A stretch of DNA of 35,873 nt from JBBKWJ01 sp037968895 (GTDB lineage Bacteria > Actinomycetota > Acidimicrobiia > Acidimicrobiales > SZUA-35), in the NCBI GenBank assembly GCA_037968895.1, contig JBBKWJ010000038.1, positions 1-35,873 of the forward strand. The letters run 5' to 3'. The notes under the pieces were generated by a model. That model did no database searches, was not told where the DNA came from, and saw nothing but the letters and a program-made list of their open reading frames with translations. Positions 1 through 7,549 of the stretch are shown here, piece after piece. Positions within the stretch are counted from its first letter, which is position 1, and the number at the start of each line of letters is the position of its first letter. Made by a program: the position numbers and the translations under genes.

Positions 1-260
1 GCGAAACCAGTTCCCTTCCTATCTAGGAGCGGGATTGCCGCCAAAACAAGGCCAAGCACCAAAACGATCGCGACCGGGGTGAAAAATACTGAAGCTCGAC
101 TGCCGAACGCGATCGGTTGGCCATCGGCCCCAAACTCGCTCGGAACGAGTTGGCCAGCATCGGTCCGCAGCAAACCGTAGATGCCTGAGCACGCGGTCAG
201 GAATACGGCGCTCACGGTTGCGACTAGGCCTGGCTTGGTGTTGATGTTAGGCATGCTCAT
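1..260 (-). CDS. Partial DUF1648-like small membrane protein (C-terminus beyond window edge)
   Basis: Reading leftward from an ATG at 260 (a second ATG is at 254), about 86 codons run off the left edge without a stop. Two hydrophobic segments are visible, about residues 11-30 and 56-78. Between them is a stretch with PSEFGADGQP followed by FGSR, and after the second segment comes IPLLDRKG. This order (short loop with a G-x-P core, GS+, hydrophobic helix, then P-x-x-D-R/K) resembles the DUF1648 domain of SdpI-type membrane proteins, but this is recognition by eye. The first helix ends in LTAC, which also fits a lipobox, so a lipoprotein cannot be excluded. It is divergent from the lactonase gene, and the 113 bp between them must hold both promoters; no clear hexamers are seen there. 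The upstream ribosome site is weak, so the exact start is uncertain. Confidence 0.55.
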   Translation of the reverse strand, partial: MSMPNINTKPGLVATVSAVFLTACSGIYGLLRTDAGQLVPSEFGADGQPIAFGSRASVFFTPVAIVLVLGLVLAAIPLLDRKGTGF

Positions 261-373
261 CTCGGCCCATCGACGACTGACAACGGCCACACCTTACCGG
301 GCACGCTGGTCGCCCTCACCAGATCCTGTCGTCGCAGATGGTCATCGCCGACGCAGGATGCCAGACTCCATCC

Positions 374-1216
374 ATGAGTGACCTCAGTGTGTTTGCAGAA
401 GGAGTCGACTTCGGGGAAGGACCCAGGTGGCATGACGGTAAGTTCTGGTACTCAGACTTTTACCAGCACACCGTGTATTCAATTGGCAGCGATGGAGTTC
501 GCGAATCCATCGTCGAAGTTCCGGGGCAACCGTCTGGTCTCGGCTGGATGCCAGACGGCTCAATGCTCATCGTCTCCATGACTGATCGGAAGGTACTCCG
601 ATTTGATGGAGAGTCGCTCACCGAACACGCCGACTTGTCAGACATCGCAAGTTGGCACTGCAACGACATGATCGTGGACGCATCCGGTAACGCCTATGTC
701 GGCAACTTCGGCTGGGACCTAGAGCGCCTTGGCTTCGACGGGATTGCCCCATCAGATCTTGCTTTGGTCCGAGCAGACGGCTCGGTCGAGGTCGCGGCCA
801 GCGGATTGGTCTTTCCGAATGGTTCAGTGATTACCCCAGATGGCGCAACTCTTATTGTTGGCGAAACATTCGGTGGTCAATATCAGGCGTTTGACATTGC
901 CGACGACGCGACGCTTTCCAATCCAAGAGTTTGGGCATCGGTACCTGGATGCGCGCCCGACGGTTGCACGCTCGATAACGCGGGAGGAATCTGGTTTGCC
1001 GACGCCGCGAACAACCGCGTTGTCAGAGTCGTTGAAGGGGGCGAGATCACCAACGAGATTTCGACCGGAACTGGGACATTCGCATGCATGCTCGGCGGCG
1101 CTGACGGGAAGACGCTCTTCATACTCACTGCGCCCGGTTCAGACCCCGCTGATGTGGCGGACAAGGGTGAAGGAATCATCTATACAACACGCGTCGAGTA
1201 CCCGGCCGGTGGCTGA
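374..1216 (+). CDS. SMP-30/gluconolactonase/LRE-family protein (sugar lactonase-like)
   Basis: A 280-residue protein of the SMP-30/gluconolaconase/LRE beta-propeller family, which hydrolyses lactones with a single divalent metal. The expected metal ligands are in place: Glu15 in GEGPRW, Asn97 in WHCND, Asn149 in FPNG and Asp196 in APDG. Repeated propeller blades (for example DGSMLIVS, GNAYVGN, GGIWFAD) continue to the end. The start at 374 is preferred over an upstream in-frame ATG at 338 because family members begin just before the GEGP motif; there is no strong ribosome site before either. There is no signal peptide, so it is probably cytoplasmic. Its stop lies inside the start region of the next gene (8-nt overlap), implying an operon with the downstream alpha/beta hydrolase. 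The natural substrate cannot be told from the sequence. Confidence 0.88.
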   Translation: MSDLSVFAEGVDFGEGPRWHDGKFWYSDFYQHTVYSIGSDGVRESIVEVPGQPSGLGWMPDGSMLIVSMTDRKVLRFDGESLTEHADLSDIASWHCNDMIVDASGNAYVGNFGWDLERLGFDGIAPSDLALVRADGSVEVAASGLVFPNGSVITPDGATLIVGETFGGQYQAFDIADDATLSNPRVWASVPGCAPDGCTLDNAGGIWFADAANNRVVRVVEGGEITNEISTGTGTFACMLGGADGKTLFILTAPGSDPADVADKGEGIIYTTRVEYPAGG

Positions 1217-2177
1217 ATCGCGAATCGACCGAATCGCTCCGACCCTGCTCCGCCTCCGTCGTCAACGCACCTTTGCGTTCAGCGGCGGGTGGGGCGACAC
1301 AAGAGCTTCGGGCCTCTTAACAGAAGCGATTACTCCGGCGGACGCGATTGAGACGGTCGATTTCAACTGGGAGCAAACAGACTCGCCAAGAAGCTGGAGC
1401 CGCGAGATCACCATCAGTCGTGCCGAATTCGCTTCTCCCGCGGCCGCGTTCTTACCAGATCAGAGCAACACGGTCGTCGTAGAGCGGATCAGCCCTGCGG
1501 ACAAGCCAAGCGGAGTGGTGCTGCTTCTCCCGTCGTGGAACGATGAGGGCTTCGTGCGACGTCGTCGACTCGCCCAGAGCCTGGCGAAGGTTGGCTTCGA
1601 GTCATTGCTGCTCGAGGCCGCTCACTACGGTTCACGTCGATCCGCGCCAATTGGCGGACAAGCAATCAGGACCGTCGCTGCGTTCGCTCAGCTTGGCCAT
1701 GCCACTCTGGTCGAGTCGCGATCAATTCTTGCTTCGCTTGGTCATCCGAATCGCGGAATCGCCGGGTTCTCGATGGGTGGCAACATCGCCGCTATCACTT
1801 CTGCGACGGTGCCGTTTCCCGTCGCCGTCACTGCGTTTGCGGCGTCGCACTCCCCCGGTCCCGTCTTCTTGGATGGCGCTATCAGCAAGATTGTCGACTG
1901 GGACGCGCTCCGGCCACAGCCGCATGTCCGACTCGCATCGCTGTTCAACCAGGCAAGCGCTCTGCGGTTGCCGGTTCTCGATCACCATTCGACGGCTGTC
2001 ATTCTTGCAGCGGCTGGCGACGGCTTCGTTCCCTTGGCGGCAACACGTGCCCTACATGAACACTGGCCGGGTAGTTCCCTACACGTGCTCTCTGGCGGCC
2101 ATGCCGAATTCATGCTCCGACACCGCAAGTCGGTTACATCGGCGATTGTTGAGTCGTTCGCTCGGACCTTTCCCTAG
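1209..2177 (+). CDS. Alpha/beta hydrolase, ABHD18 (DUF2048)-like
   Basis: About 322 residues from a GTG at 1209 that overlaps the end of the lactonase gene by 8 nt. The same frame stays open upstream to 840, but that part lies inside the lactonase gene, so the GTG is preferred. The alpha/beta-hydrolase catalytic triad can be read: nucleophile Ser in GFSMGG, acid Asp in AAAGDGFVP and His in SGGHAEF near the C-terminus. An N-terminal SGGWGD and the VVLLLPSWNDEGF oxyanion region resemble the ABHD18/DUF2048 group; this assignment is from memory of the family. There is no signal peptide. Coupling to a lactonase suggests the two hydrolyse related ester or lactone compounds, which is inference. The gene ends 21 bp before the stop of the convergent SDR gene, with no visible terminator. 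Confidence 0.75.
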   Translation: MAESRIDRIAPTLLRLRRQRTFAFSGGWGDTRASGLLTEAITPADAIETVDFNWEQTDSPRSWSREITISRAEFASPAAAFLPDQSNTVVVERISPADKPSGVVLLLPSWNDEGFVRRRRLAQSLAKVGFESLLLEAAHYGSRRSAPIGGQAIRTVAAFAQLGHATLVESRSILASLGHPNRGIAGFSMGGNIAAITSATVPFPVAVTAFAASHSPGPVFLDGAISKIVDWDALRPQPHVRLASLFNQASALRLPVLDHHSTAVILAAAGDGFVPLAATRALHEHWPGSSLHVLSGGHAEFMLRHRKSVTSAIVESFARTFP

Positions 2178-2198
2178 GCGACGGCTTCTCAAGCCCGA

Positions 2199-3716
2199 CT
2201 ACCAATCAGTCGGCTTGTAGTCCTTCAGAAACTGGCCCCAGACATGAGTGCCAGTATTGACGCCATCGATGATTGGGTCAACAATCCTCGCCGCACCGTC
2301 GACAATGTCGAGCGGCGGATGGAAACGATGCTCCGCCGTTTTCTGCTCGGCGATTTCAACGGGGTCTTCATCGCTGACCCACCCAGTGTCGACGCTGTTC
2401 ATGTGGATCCCCGAACCGAGATAGTCGGTAGCCGAGGTGCGAGTCATCATGTTGAGCGCAGCCTTTGCCATGTTGGTGTGAGGGTGCTTTGTCGTCTTAT
2501 AGCGGCGGTAGAACTGGCCTTCCACCGCCGACACGTTGACGATGTGCTTGCCGGCGCCTGGCGTCTTTTCCATTAGCGGCTTGAGGCGCGCGTTGAGAAC
2601 AAAGGGCGCCACCGCGTTCACCAGCTGGGTCTCTAACAATTCAACGGTCGAAACCTCGTGAAGCAGAAGTCGCCACGAGTTGCGATCTCGAAGATCGACC
2701 TGCTGGAGATCTTGGTCGAGGCGGCCTTCGGGGAACAGTGCACCCTGGGCTTCAGACTCGCCTGGCAGCAGCGGCGTCTGTGAAAGGAGGGCAGCATGAG
2801 TGAGCCCCGCAATACCGTTTGAGTCGCCGGCCGTCGGGAGCATGTTGTAGCCCCGGAGCCCCTCGTATCCGCCAACCAGCGAAAGCACGTCGTCGTCAAG
2901 CGTGTCGATCGCGGCCTCCTCGCCTTCCATCATGTGGCGATAGAAGTCGGGGGGCCGCCTGACTGTCTGGCATGCGTTGTTGACAATAAAGTCAAGCCGA
3001 TCTCGGGTCGAGAGCACATGGCTGCAGAAGGCTTCGACGCTCGGCGTGTGGCGTAGGTCGAGACCGAAGATCTGAAGCCGATCGCCCCACTCGTCGAAGT
3101 CGGCCTCAGCTGCATACCGAGCGGCCGCATCACGGGGGAAGCGTGTAACGACGATCAGGTCGACCCCGCAGCGAAGCAGCTTGATCCCAGATTGATAACC
3201 AATTTTGACTCGTCCTCCGGTGAGTATGCCGACGGTGCCCGTCAGGTCAGCGAGTTCGGCACGCTTACCGAAGTTGAAGGCAGCGCATGAAGGACAAAGC
3301 TGATCGTAGAAGTGGTGGAGCTTGTTGTATTTGATCTTGCAGACATAGCAATGCTGCTCTTCGACGGTTTCGACGTCTTCGTCGCCATCATCCTGCACGA
3401 AGGCATCGGGCGGAAAGACGTTAGGGGTCGTGAACACCGGCTTATCACGAAGTGAACGGATGCCCGTTTCACCCAGGGCCACGTCGTCTTGGCGAAGTTT
3501 GTCGGCCCGCCGTTTACGCCGCCGAGCCTTGGCCCGCAAGCGCCGTTCTTCCGGGTCGCGACAGAACACGTCTCCGGCTGCATTGAGCAACGCCGTACGC
3601 TCATCGACCGATAAATCCTCGAGCAAGGCCTTTGATGCGGCAATCTCTTGCAAGAAGCTGGTCGTTTCGAGGAGACGCTGGCGTAGTTCTTCAGTTGTCG
3701 GAGGCGAGTCTGGCAC
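2199..3716 (-). CDS. Zinc-finger SDR-family protein lacking the catalytic tyrosine
   Basis: A 505-residue protein from a GTG start. The N-terminal ~110 residues are helical and very basic around 58-77. A C-x2-C-x14-C-x2-C zinc-binding motif follows (Cys123, 126, 141, 144). The rest is a short-chain dehydrogenase/reductase fold with an atypical nucleotide loop TGGRVKIG (166-173), NNA at 246-248 and Ser406 in VNVSAVEG. Where SDRs carry YxxxK, this protein has T424-N-M-A-K428, so the catalytic Tyr is missing while Ser and Lys remain; Tyr413 and Tyr416 lie nearby. It is twice the length of a normal SDR and has a ~100-residue insertion (about 255-360) before the catalytic strand. It follows the RhlG-like SDR by 15 bp on the same strand, so the two may be cotranscribed; a TACATT box 6 nt before the GTG may be an extra leaderless promoter. 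Substrate unknown. Confidence 0.82.
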   Translation of the reverse strand: MPDSPPTTEELRQRLLETTSFLQEIAASKALLEDLSVDERTALLNAAGDVFCRDPEERRLRAKARRRKRRADKLRQDDVALGETGIRSLRDKPVFTTPNVFPPDAFVQDDGDEDVETVEEQHCYVCKIKYNKLHHFYDQLCPSCAAFNFGKRAELADLTGTVGILTGGRVKIGYQSGIKLLRCGVDLIVVTRFPRDAAARYAAEADFDEWGDRLQIFGLDLRHTPSVEAFCSHVLSTRDRLDFIVNNACQTVRRPPDFYRHMMEGEEAAIDTLDDDVLSLVGGYEGLRGYNMLPTAGDSNGIAGLTHAALLSQTPLLPGESEAQGALFPEGRLDQDLQQVDLRDRNSWRLLLHEVSTVELLETQLVNAVAPFVLNARLKPLMEKTPGAGKHIVNVSAVEGQFYRRYKTTKHPHTNMAKAALNMMTRTSATDYLGSGIHMNSVDTGWVSDEDPVEIAEQKTAEHRFHPPLDIVDGAARIVDPIIDGVNTGTHVWGQFLKDYKPTDW

Positions 3717-3731
3717 GTAACGAATGTACGG

Positions 3732-4514
3732 CTAAGCCAGGGAACTGATGCCGCCGTCGACAGGAATCGTTGCCCCGGTTAGGAAGGCCCCCGCCCTTGA
3801 GCTGAGGTAGATCACGGTGCCAGCAACGTCCTCGGGCGACCCGATGCGCCCACGAGGAACCATGGCCGCCACCCTTTTTCTCGCCTCATCGTCGGTCAAC
3901 ACGTACGCCATCATCTGGGACTCGAACGGCCCCGGTGCTATGGAGTTAACCGTGATGTTGTCGCCAACAACGAACTTGGCGAGGTGACGGCCAAGCATCT
4001 GGATGCCAGCTTTCGATGCAGAATATGAGAAGTTGTCGCCAAAAGGCACCTTGATGCCGTCAATCGACCCGATCATGATGATCCGACCGGGATTCTCGGG
4101 AGTCGCGTTCACCTTGAGCTGGGGTAAGAGCGCTTGGGCCAGCATGAAGGGCGCCTTCACGTTGATGTCCATCACCTTGTCAAAACCCTTCTCGGGGAAC
4201 TCACCAAGCGGTGCGCCCCATGCGGCGCCAGCGTTGTTGACAAGGATGTCGAGCGAAGACTCGCGCGAGCTGAACTCTGCAACGAAAGCAGCGAGTCCCT
4301 CGGCCGTCGAAAGGTCGGCGGGAATAGAAATGCACTCGCCGATCGCCGAGAGCCGCTCCGCTGTCGCATCGCACGCCTCGGCCTTGCGGGCCGTGATGTA
4401 GGTGCGCACTCCGTTCGACACCAATCCCTCGGCGATCATCTCACCGATACCACGCGAACCGCCAGTCACAATTGCGACCTTGCCGCTGACGTCAAAAAGG
4501 TTGCTGATCTTCAT
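3732..4514 (-). CDS. RhlG-like SDR, NAD(P)-dependent 3-oxoacyl reductase family
   Basis: A 260-residue classical SDR. It has the cofactor motif GGSRGIG (18-24), NNAG (93-96) and the catalytic set Ser150, Tyr164 and Lys168 (YSASK). The N-terminus KISNLFDVSGKVAIVTGG and the phrases LDILVNNAGAAWGAP, GSIDGIK and NSIAPGPFES match my memory of the RhlG group of 3-ketoacyl reductases, though the substrate is unproven. The frame is open to 4562, but the ATG at 4514 is favoured because AGGAG sits 5 nt upstream and homologues begin there. It is the first gene of a two-gene minus-strand unit with the zinc-finger SDR, and is divergent from the LLM oxidoreductase gene. Confidence 0.85.
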   Translation of the reverse strand: MKISNLFDVSGKVAIVTGGSRGIGEMIAEGLVSNGVRTYITARKAEACDATAERLSAIGECISIPADLSTAEGLAAFVAEFSSRESSLDILVNNAGAAWGAPLGEFPEKGFDKVMDINVKAPFMLAQALLPQLKVNATPENPGRIIMIGSIDGIKVPFGDNFSYSASKAGIQMLGRHLAKFVVGDNITVNSIAPGPFESQMMAYVLTDDEARKRVAAMVPRGRIGSPEDVAGTVIYLSSRAGAFLTGATIPVDGGISSLA

Positions 4515-4588
4515 AGGAGCTCCTGGTTCGGGGTGTTGAGTGACGCTAACAACGACGGCCATCTAAGGACAATCCGCTCGCATCCGGC

Positions 4589-4617
4589 TTGCCGTCAACA
4601 GCACAGACACTTACATT
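4589..4617 (+). promoter_or_regulatory. Candidate sigma70-type promoter for the LLM/GDPD operon
   Basis: TTGCCG (4589-4594) and TACATT (4612-4617) are separated by exactly 17 bp, 4/6 matches each to the -35 and -10 consensus. Transcription would start at about 4624-4625, directly at the ATG of an 18-codon open frame upstream of the oxidoreductase. Based on hexamer match and spacing only. Confidence 0.45.
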
Positions 4618-4624
4618 GCGAAAC

Positions 4625-4681
4625 ATGACTGACGCACAGATCATCAACGCCTGTCGAGCCCTTTGGATAGCTCCGTGCTGA
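4625..4681 (+). other. Possible leaderless 18-codon upstream ORF (MTDAQIINACRALWIAPC)
   Basis: An ATG at 4625 lies 7 nt after the candidate -10 box and opens an 18-codon frame ending at TGA 4679-4681. It overlaps the candidate GTG start (4675) of the oxidoreductase in another frame. The geometry would allow translation of the short frame to deliver ribosomes to the main gene, as in translational coupling or a leader peptide. It has no recognisable similarity and may be chance. Its reality depends on the promoter being where I place it. Confidence 0.25.
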
Positions 4682-5727
4682 TCGAATCGCTCCTGCCACT
4701 CGGCAAACTTGATCCAGGCCTGCGCGAGCCGGAGACGCCACTCGACATCCGAGAATTTGCAGCCACGGCAGCTGTCGCCGAAGAAGTCGGCCTCGACGCC
4801 ATCCTCGTCGAAGACACGAAGGACGATCCGTTTCAGCTGCTTGCTTTGGGCGCCACGACGACAACGTCGATCGGCCTCGGAACTTCGGTCGCCATGGCGT
4901 TTCCCCGGAGCCCCACATCGGTGGCCATGTCGGCCTGGTCGCTACAGAAGCTCTCGAATGGCCGCTTCACGCTTGGACTCGGCTCGCAGGTTCGGGCCCA
5001 CATCACTCGACGTTATGGACTCCCGTGGTCGGCGCCAGCACCGTGGATGCGGGACTATATCAATGCCACCCGTGCGGTCTGGAACTGCTGGCAAACCGGG
5101 GACCAACTCGACTTTGAAAGCGAGCACTACAAGCTCAACCTGATGGTGCCGCTCTTTAACCCAGGGCCAATCGATCACCCAAAGATTCCAATCCACGTAG
5201 CCGCGATCGGACCCCACATGTGCGCTGTCGCCGGCGAGGTTGCCGATGGCATCAGGCTCCACCCGGTCTGCACACCACGGTTCATCGACGAACAAGTCCT
5301 TCCCAATATCGCGCGAGGAGCGGCTCGATCGTCACGTGATGTCGACGAGGTTGAAGTATGTATGAAGCCACTCATCGGTACGGCACCGACTGCGGCCGCA
5401 CTCGTGAAGGTCACCAAGACAGTTCGGGAGCGAGTTGCGTTTTACCTGTCGACACCGTCATACCGCCGCACCTTCGAACTCCATGGCTGGGGTGAAATAG
5501 CGGTGCAGGCCTCATCGCTCTCACGTGAGCAACGATGGGATGACCTGCCAACGCTTGTTACTGACGAGATGTTGCACACCGTTGCCACGCTCGGCACATA
5601 CGACGAAATCGCCAAAAAGCTGAACGATCGCTACGCCCGCCGTGTTGACCGCATCGAGTTCTCGATTCCGGTCCAAGGGCCAGAGGACGCAGAAGCGTTC
5701 AAACACATTCTGGGAGAGCTGCAATGA
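4675..5727 (+). CDS. LLM-class F420-dependent oxidoreductase (TIGR03617-like)
   Basis: About 350 residues of the luciferase-like monooxygenase (bacterial luciferase TIM-barrel) superfamily, in the group that typically uses coenzyme F420. Visible hallmarks are the early EVGLDAILVEDTKDDPF segment, IGLGTSVAMAFPRSP, LQKLSNGRFTLGLGSQVRAHI and a C-terminal TYDEIAKKLNDRYA. Together these resemble the TIGR03617 (MSMEG_2256-type) family. The start is uncertain: no ATG is available; TTG 4663 and GTG 4675 are the in-frame choices, and GTG 4675 places the first strand (VLIESLLP) where homologues begin. Its stop overlaps the ATG of the GDPD lipoprotein gene (ATGA), so the two are translationally coupled. 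The substrate is unknown; hydrophobic aldehydes, alcohols or lipids are common for the class. Confidence 0.85.
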   Translation: MLIESLLPLGKLDPGLREPETPLDIREFAATAAVAEEVGLDAILVEDTKDDPFQLLALGATTTTSIGLGTSVAMAFPRSPTSVAMSAWSLQKLSNGRFTLGLGSQVRAHITRRYGLPWSAPAPWMRDYINATRAVWNCWQTGDQLDFESEHYKLNLMVPLFNPGPIDHPKIPIHVAAIGPHMCAVAGEVADGIRLHPVCTPRFIDEQVLPNIARGAARSSRDVDEVEVCMKPLIGTAPTAAALVKVTKTVRERVAFYLSTPSYRRTFELHGWGEIAVQASSLSREQRWDDLPTLVTDEMLHTVATLGTYDEIAKKLNDRYARRVDRIEFSIPVQGPEDAEAFKHILGELQ

Positions 5728-6785
5728 GATTCGCCAACTTCACTTCGCTCGCCGCAGCCTTCATGCTCGGTCTAGGCGCTTGCGGAAGCACGGCAGTCGA
5801 GACGTCGCGCGAGCCAGACTCGCCTGTTTCCACTGAGCCGACGGCTACGACCACTCTGGCAACGACAGCCAAGCCAACAACTACTGCCGCGCCGACCACG
5901 ACCGAGGCGCCAAGACCACCAACGGTTGACGAGTTCTTGGCCAACGATGGGGTCCTCAACATTCCGCACGCCGGGGGCGACCAAGACGCTCCACACTCAA
6001 CGATGTTTGCGTTCACATCTGCGGTCGAGGCCGGAGCCGACGTTCTAGAGATGGACGTCCGACTCACGGCCGATGGGGTCCTCGTCGTTCATCACGATGC
6101 AGACACGGCAAAGACTACGCCCGAAAGCCTTGTTGTCGCCGAGACCGACCTTGCGAGGCTCCAGGCCCTCGACAAGGCATATTGGTTCACTCTTGACTGC
6201 TGGCCGTGTCAAGATCGACCGGCCGAAGAATCGATTTATCGGGGCATGCGAACGGGCGAGGTGCCACCCCCAGCTGGCTTCACGGCCGACGATTTCCGAC
6301 TACTAACCCTCGAAGAGGTCGCAACCAAGTTTCCGACGCTGCCGCTCGACATCGAGATTAAAGGTGAAGGTGCTGAGGGACTCGCAGTCGGAAATGCGCT
6401 GGCCGAAGAGCTCATTCGACTCGACCGGGTCGACTCGACGGTTGTCGTCTCATTCGATTCCGAAATTATCACCGCATTCCACGAGGCTGCGCCGGACGTA
6501 GCCACGAGTCCTGGCGTCGCCGAACTCACCGCCTGGCTTCTCGAAGGGGTTCCGCTTGCGGCCTATCACCGGGTGCTTCAGGTGCCGCCCGTGTTCGGCG
6601 GTGTTGAAGTGCTGAACGCCGAGTCAGTCGCCCGAGCCCACAGCGAAGGCTTTCCGATCTGGGTATGGATGGACACTCCGGAGACACAGGAGAACGAAGC
6701 GTTCTACCGCAGCCTGGTTGACCTCGGCATCGACGGCATCATTGCAGGACGACCAGCCCAGGCTGAAGCGGCGACCTCGGGTTAG
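5724..6785 (+). CDS. Glycerophosphodiester phosphodiesterase lipoprotein
   Basis: A 353-residue secreted lipoprotein: signal peptide with lipobox LGAC (Cys20), a Thr/Ala/Pro-rich linker (about 25-65), then a GDPD TIM barrel. GDPDs cleave glycerophosphodiesters to glycerol-3-phosphate and an alcohol. Catalytic His82 (PHAGGD), metal ligands Glu109 and Asp111 (LEMDVRLTADG), His123-His124 and the DIEIKGE metal strand are present. The usual HRG...PENT/PEHT signature is altered to HAGG...PHST (residues 82-93), and an insertion around 150-180 carries a CWPC pair (Cys159, Cys162) that could form a disulfide outside the cell. Coupled to the LLM gene by ATGA. It converges on the ACT-domain gene with the two stop codons interlocked at 6782-6785. 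Confidence 0.87.
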   Translation: MRFANFTSLAAAFMLGLGACGSTAVETSREPDSPVSTEPTATTTLATTAKPTTTAAPTTTEAPRPPTVDEFLANDGVLNIPHAGGDQDAPHSTMFAFTSAVEAGADVLEMDVRLTADGVLVVHHDADTAKTTPESLVVAETDLARLQALDKAYWFTLDCWPCQDRPAEESIYRGMRTGEVPPPAGFTADDFRLLTLEEVATKFPTLPLDIEIKGEGAEGLAVGNALAEELIRLDRVDSTVVVSFDSEIITAFHEAAPDVATSPGVAELTAWLLEGVPLAAYHRVLQVPPVFGGVEVLNAESVARAHSEGFPIWVWMDTPETQENEAFYRSLVDLGIDGIIAGRPAQAEAATSG

Positions 6786-7423
6786 CAGCTGAGACGGTCT
6801 GACCAGGCATCGCTAATTCGAGCGAGGGCAACAAGTCGTTGGCGCTCGCGTGCCCCGAGACCGTACTGGCGTCCAAGCACGAGTCTGGCACCCCGTGATG
6901 TGAGCTGTACCCACTCAGTATCGAGCTGAGCTGCATCACATGAGCGGTTGGCGGACGGACTCGCCGCAACGAAGGCGTCGATCCACTCCGCCGCCGGCGC
7001 TTCGCCGGCGACAGCCAGGAGTAGTCCGTCAGACGATAGGACACACACCCACGTTGAACTGATGGATCGGTGCACGTGTTCACATAGCGCGACGTGCAAC
7101 TCCGCGATGGTTCGCGTCGTGAGTAACGCCGCTGCCACCTCAAGCGCTTCGATCTCGGGATCGTACGATCCGTCGATCAGTCGAATGTCCTCGACCTCGA
7201 CACCGTCTTCTTCAGCGAGCTCTCTGGCTATCAATGCCACCGAAACAGACGAAGGAAGCGAAACGACGAGCTCGTCGATGGCTCGCGAACCACTACGCTC
7301 GATTATCTCAAGACCGATCACATCACCACGAAGGCTGCCAAGGCGGGTTGCGACACGCCCAAGGGCACCCGGTCGGTCCGGCAGCCATATCCGAATCAAG
7401 TATGTCAACGGCGTGTTCACCAC
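6782..7423 (-). CDS. ACT-domain protein with C-terminal ligand-domain-like region
   Basis: About 213 residues from adjacent GTG codons at 7423 and 7420 (either may be the start). The N-terminal 75 residues form an ACT domain (LIRIWLPDRPGALGRVATRLGSLRGDVIGLEI), a fold that binds amino acids or other small ligands and usually regulates metabolism. The remaining ~135 residues (TIAELHVALCEHVHRSISSTWVCVLSSDGLLLAVAGE and onward) look like a second alpha/beta sensor-type domain, but I cannot name it. There is no enzyme domain and no DNA-binding motif. A TAGTCT box at 7427-7432 lies 6 nt before the GTG at 7420, consistent with a leaderless promoter. It is divergent from the thiolase operon. Confidence 0.7.
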   Translation of the reverse strand: MVNTPLTYLIRIWLPDRPGALGRVATRLGSLRGDVIGLEIIERSGSRAIDELVVSLPSSVSVALIARELAEEDGVEVEDIRLIDGSYDPEIEALEVAAALLTTRTIAELHVALCEHVHRSISSTWVCVLSSDGLLLAVAGEAPAAEWIDAFVAASPSANRSCDAAQLDTEWVQLTSRGARLVLGRQYGLGARERQRLVALARISDAWSDRLSC

Positions 7424-7549
7424 CTGAGACTAGGAGCTTCGTGTTAACGGCCTGTTTCCGGGGTTCGACAATCTCGCTACATCACGTCAAATGGCGGATG
7501 ATGGTGGGGTCGTTTACGATCGACCGCTGAGTTCTACTGAGGAGTTTCA

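Noticed and set aside
840..1208. N-terminal extension of the alpha/beta hydrolase frame
   Set aside because: This part lies within the lactonase coding sequence in another frame and has non-protein-like composition; the GTG at 1209 gives the normal family length.
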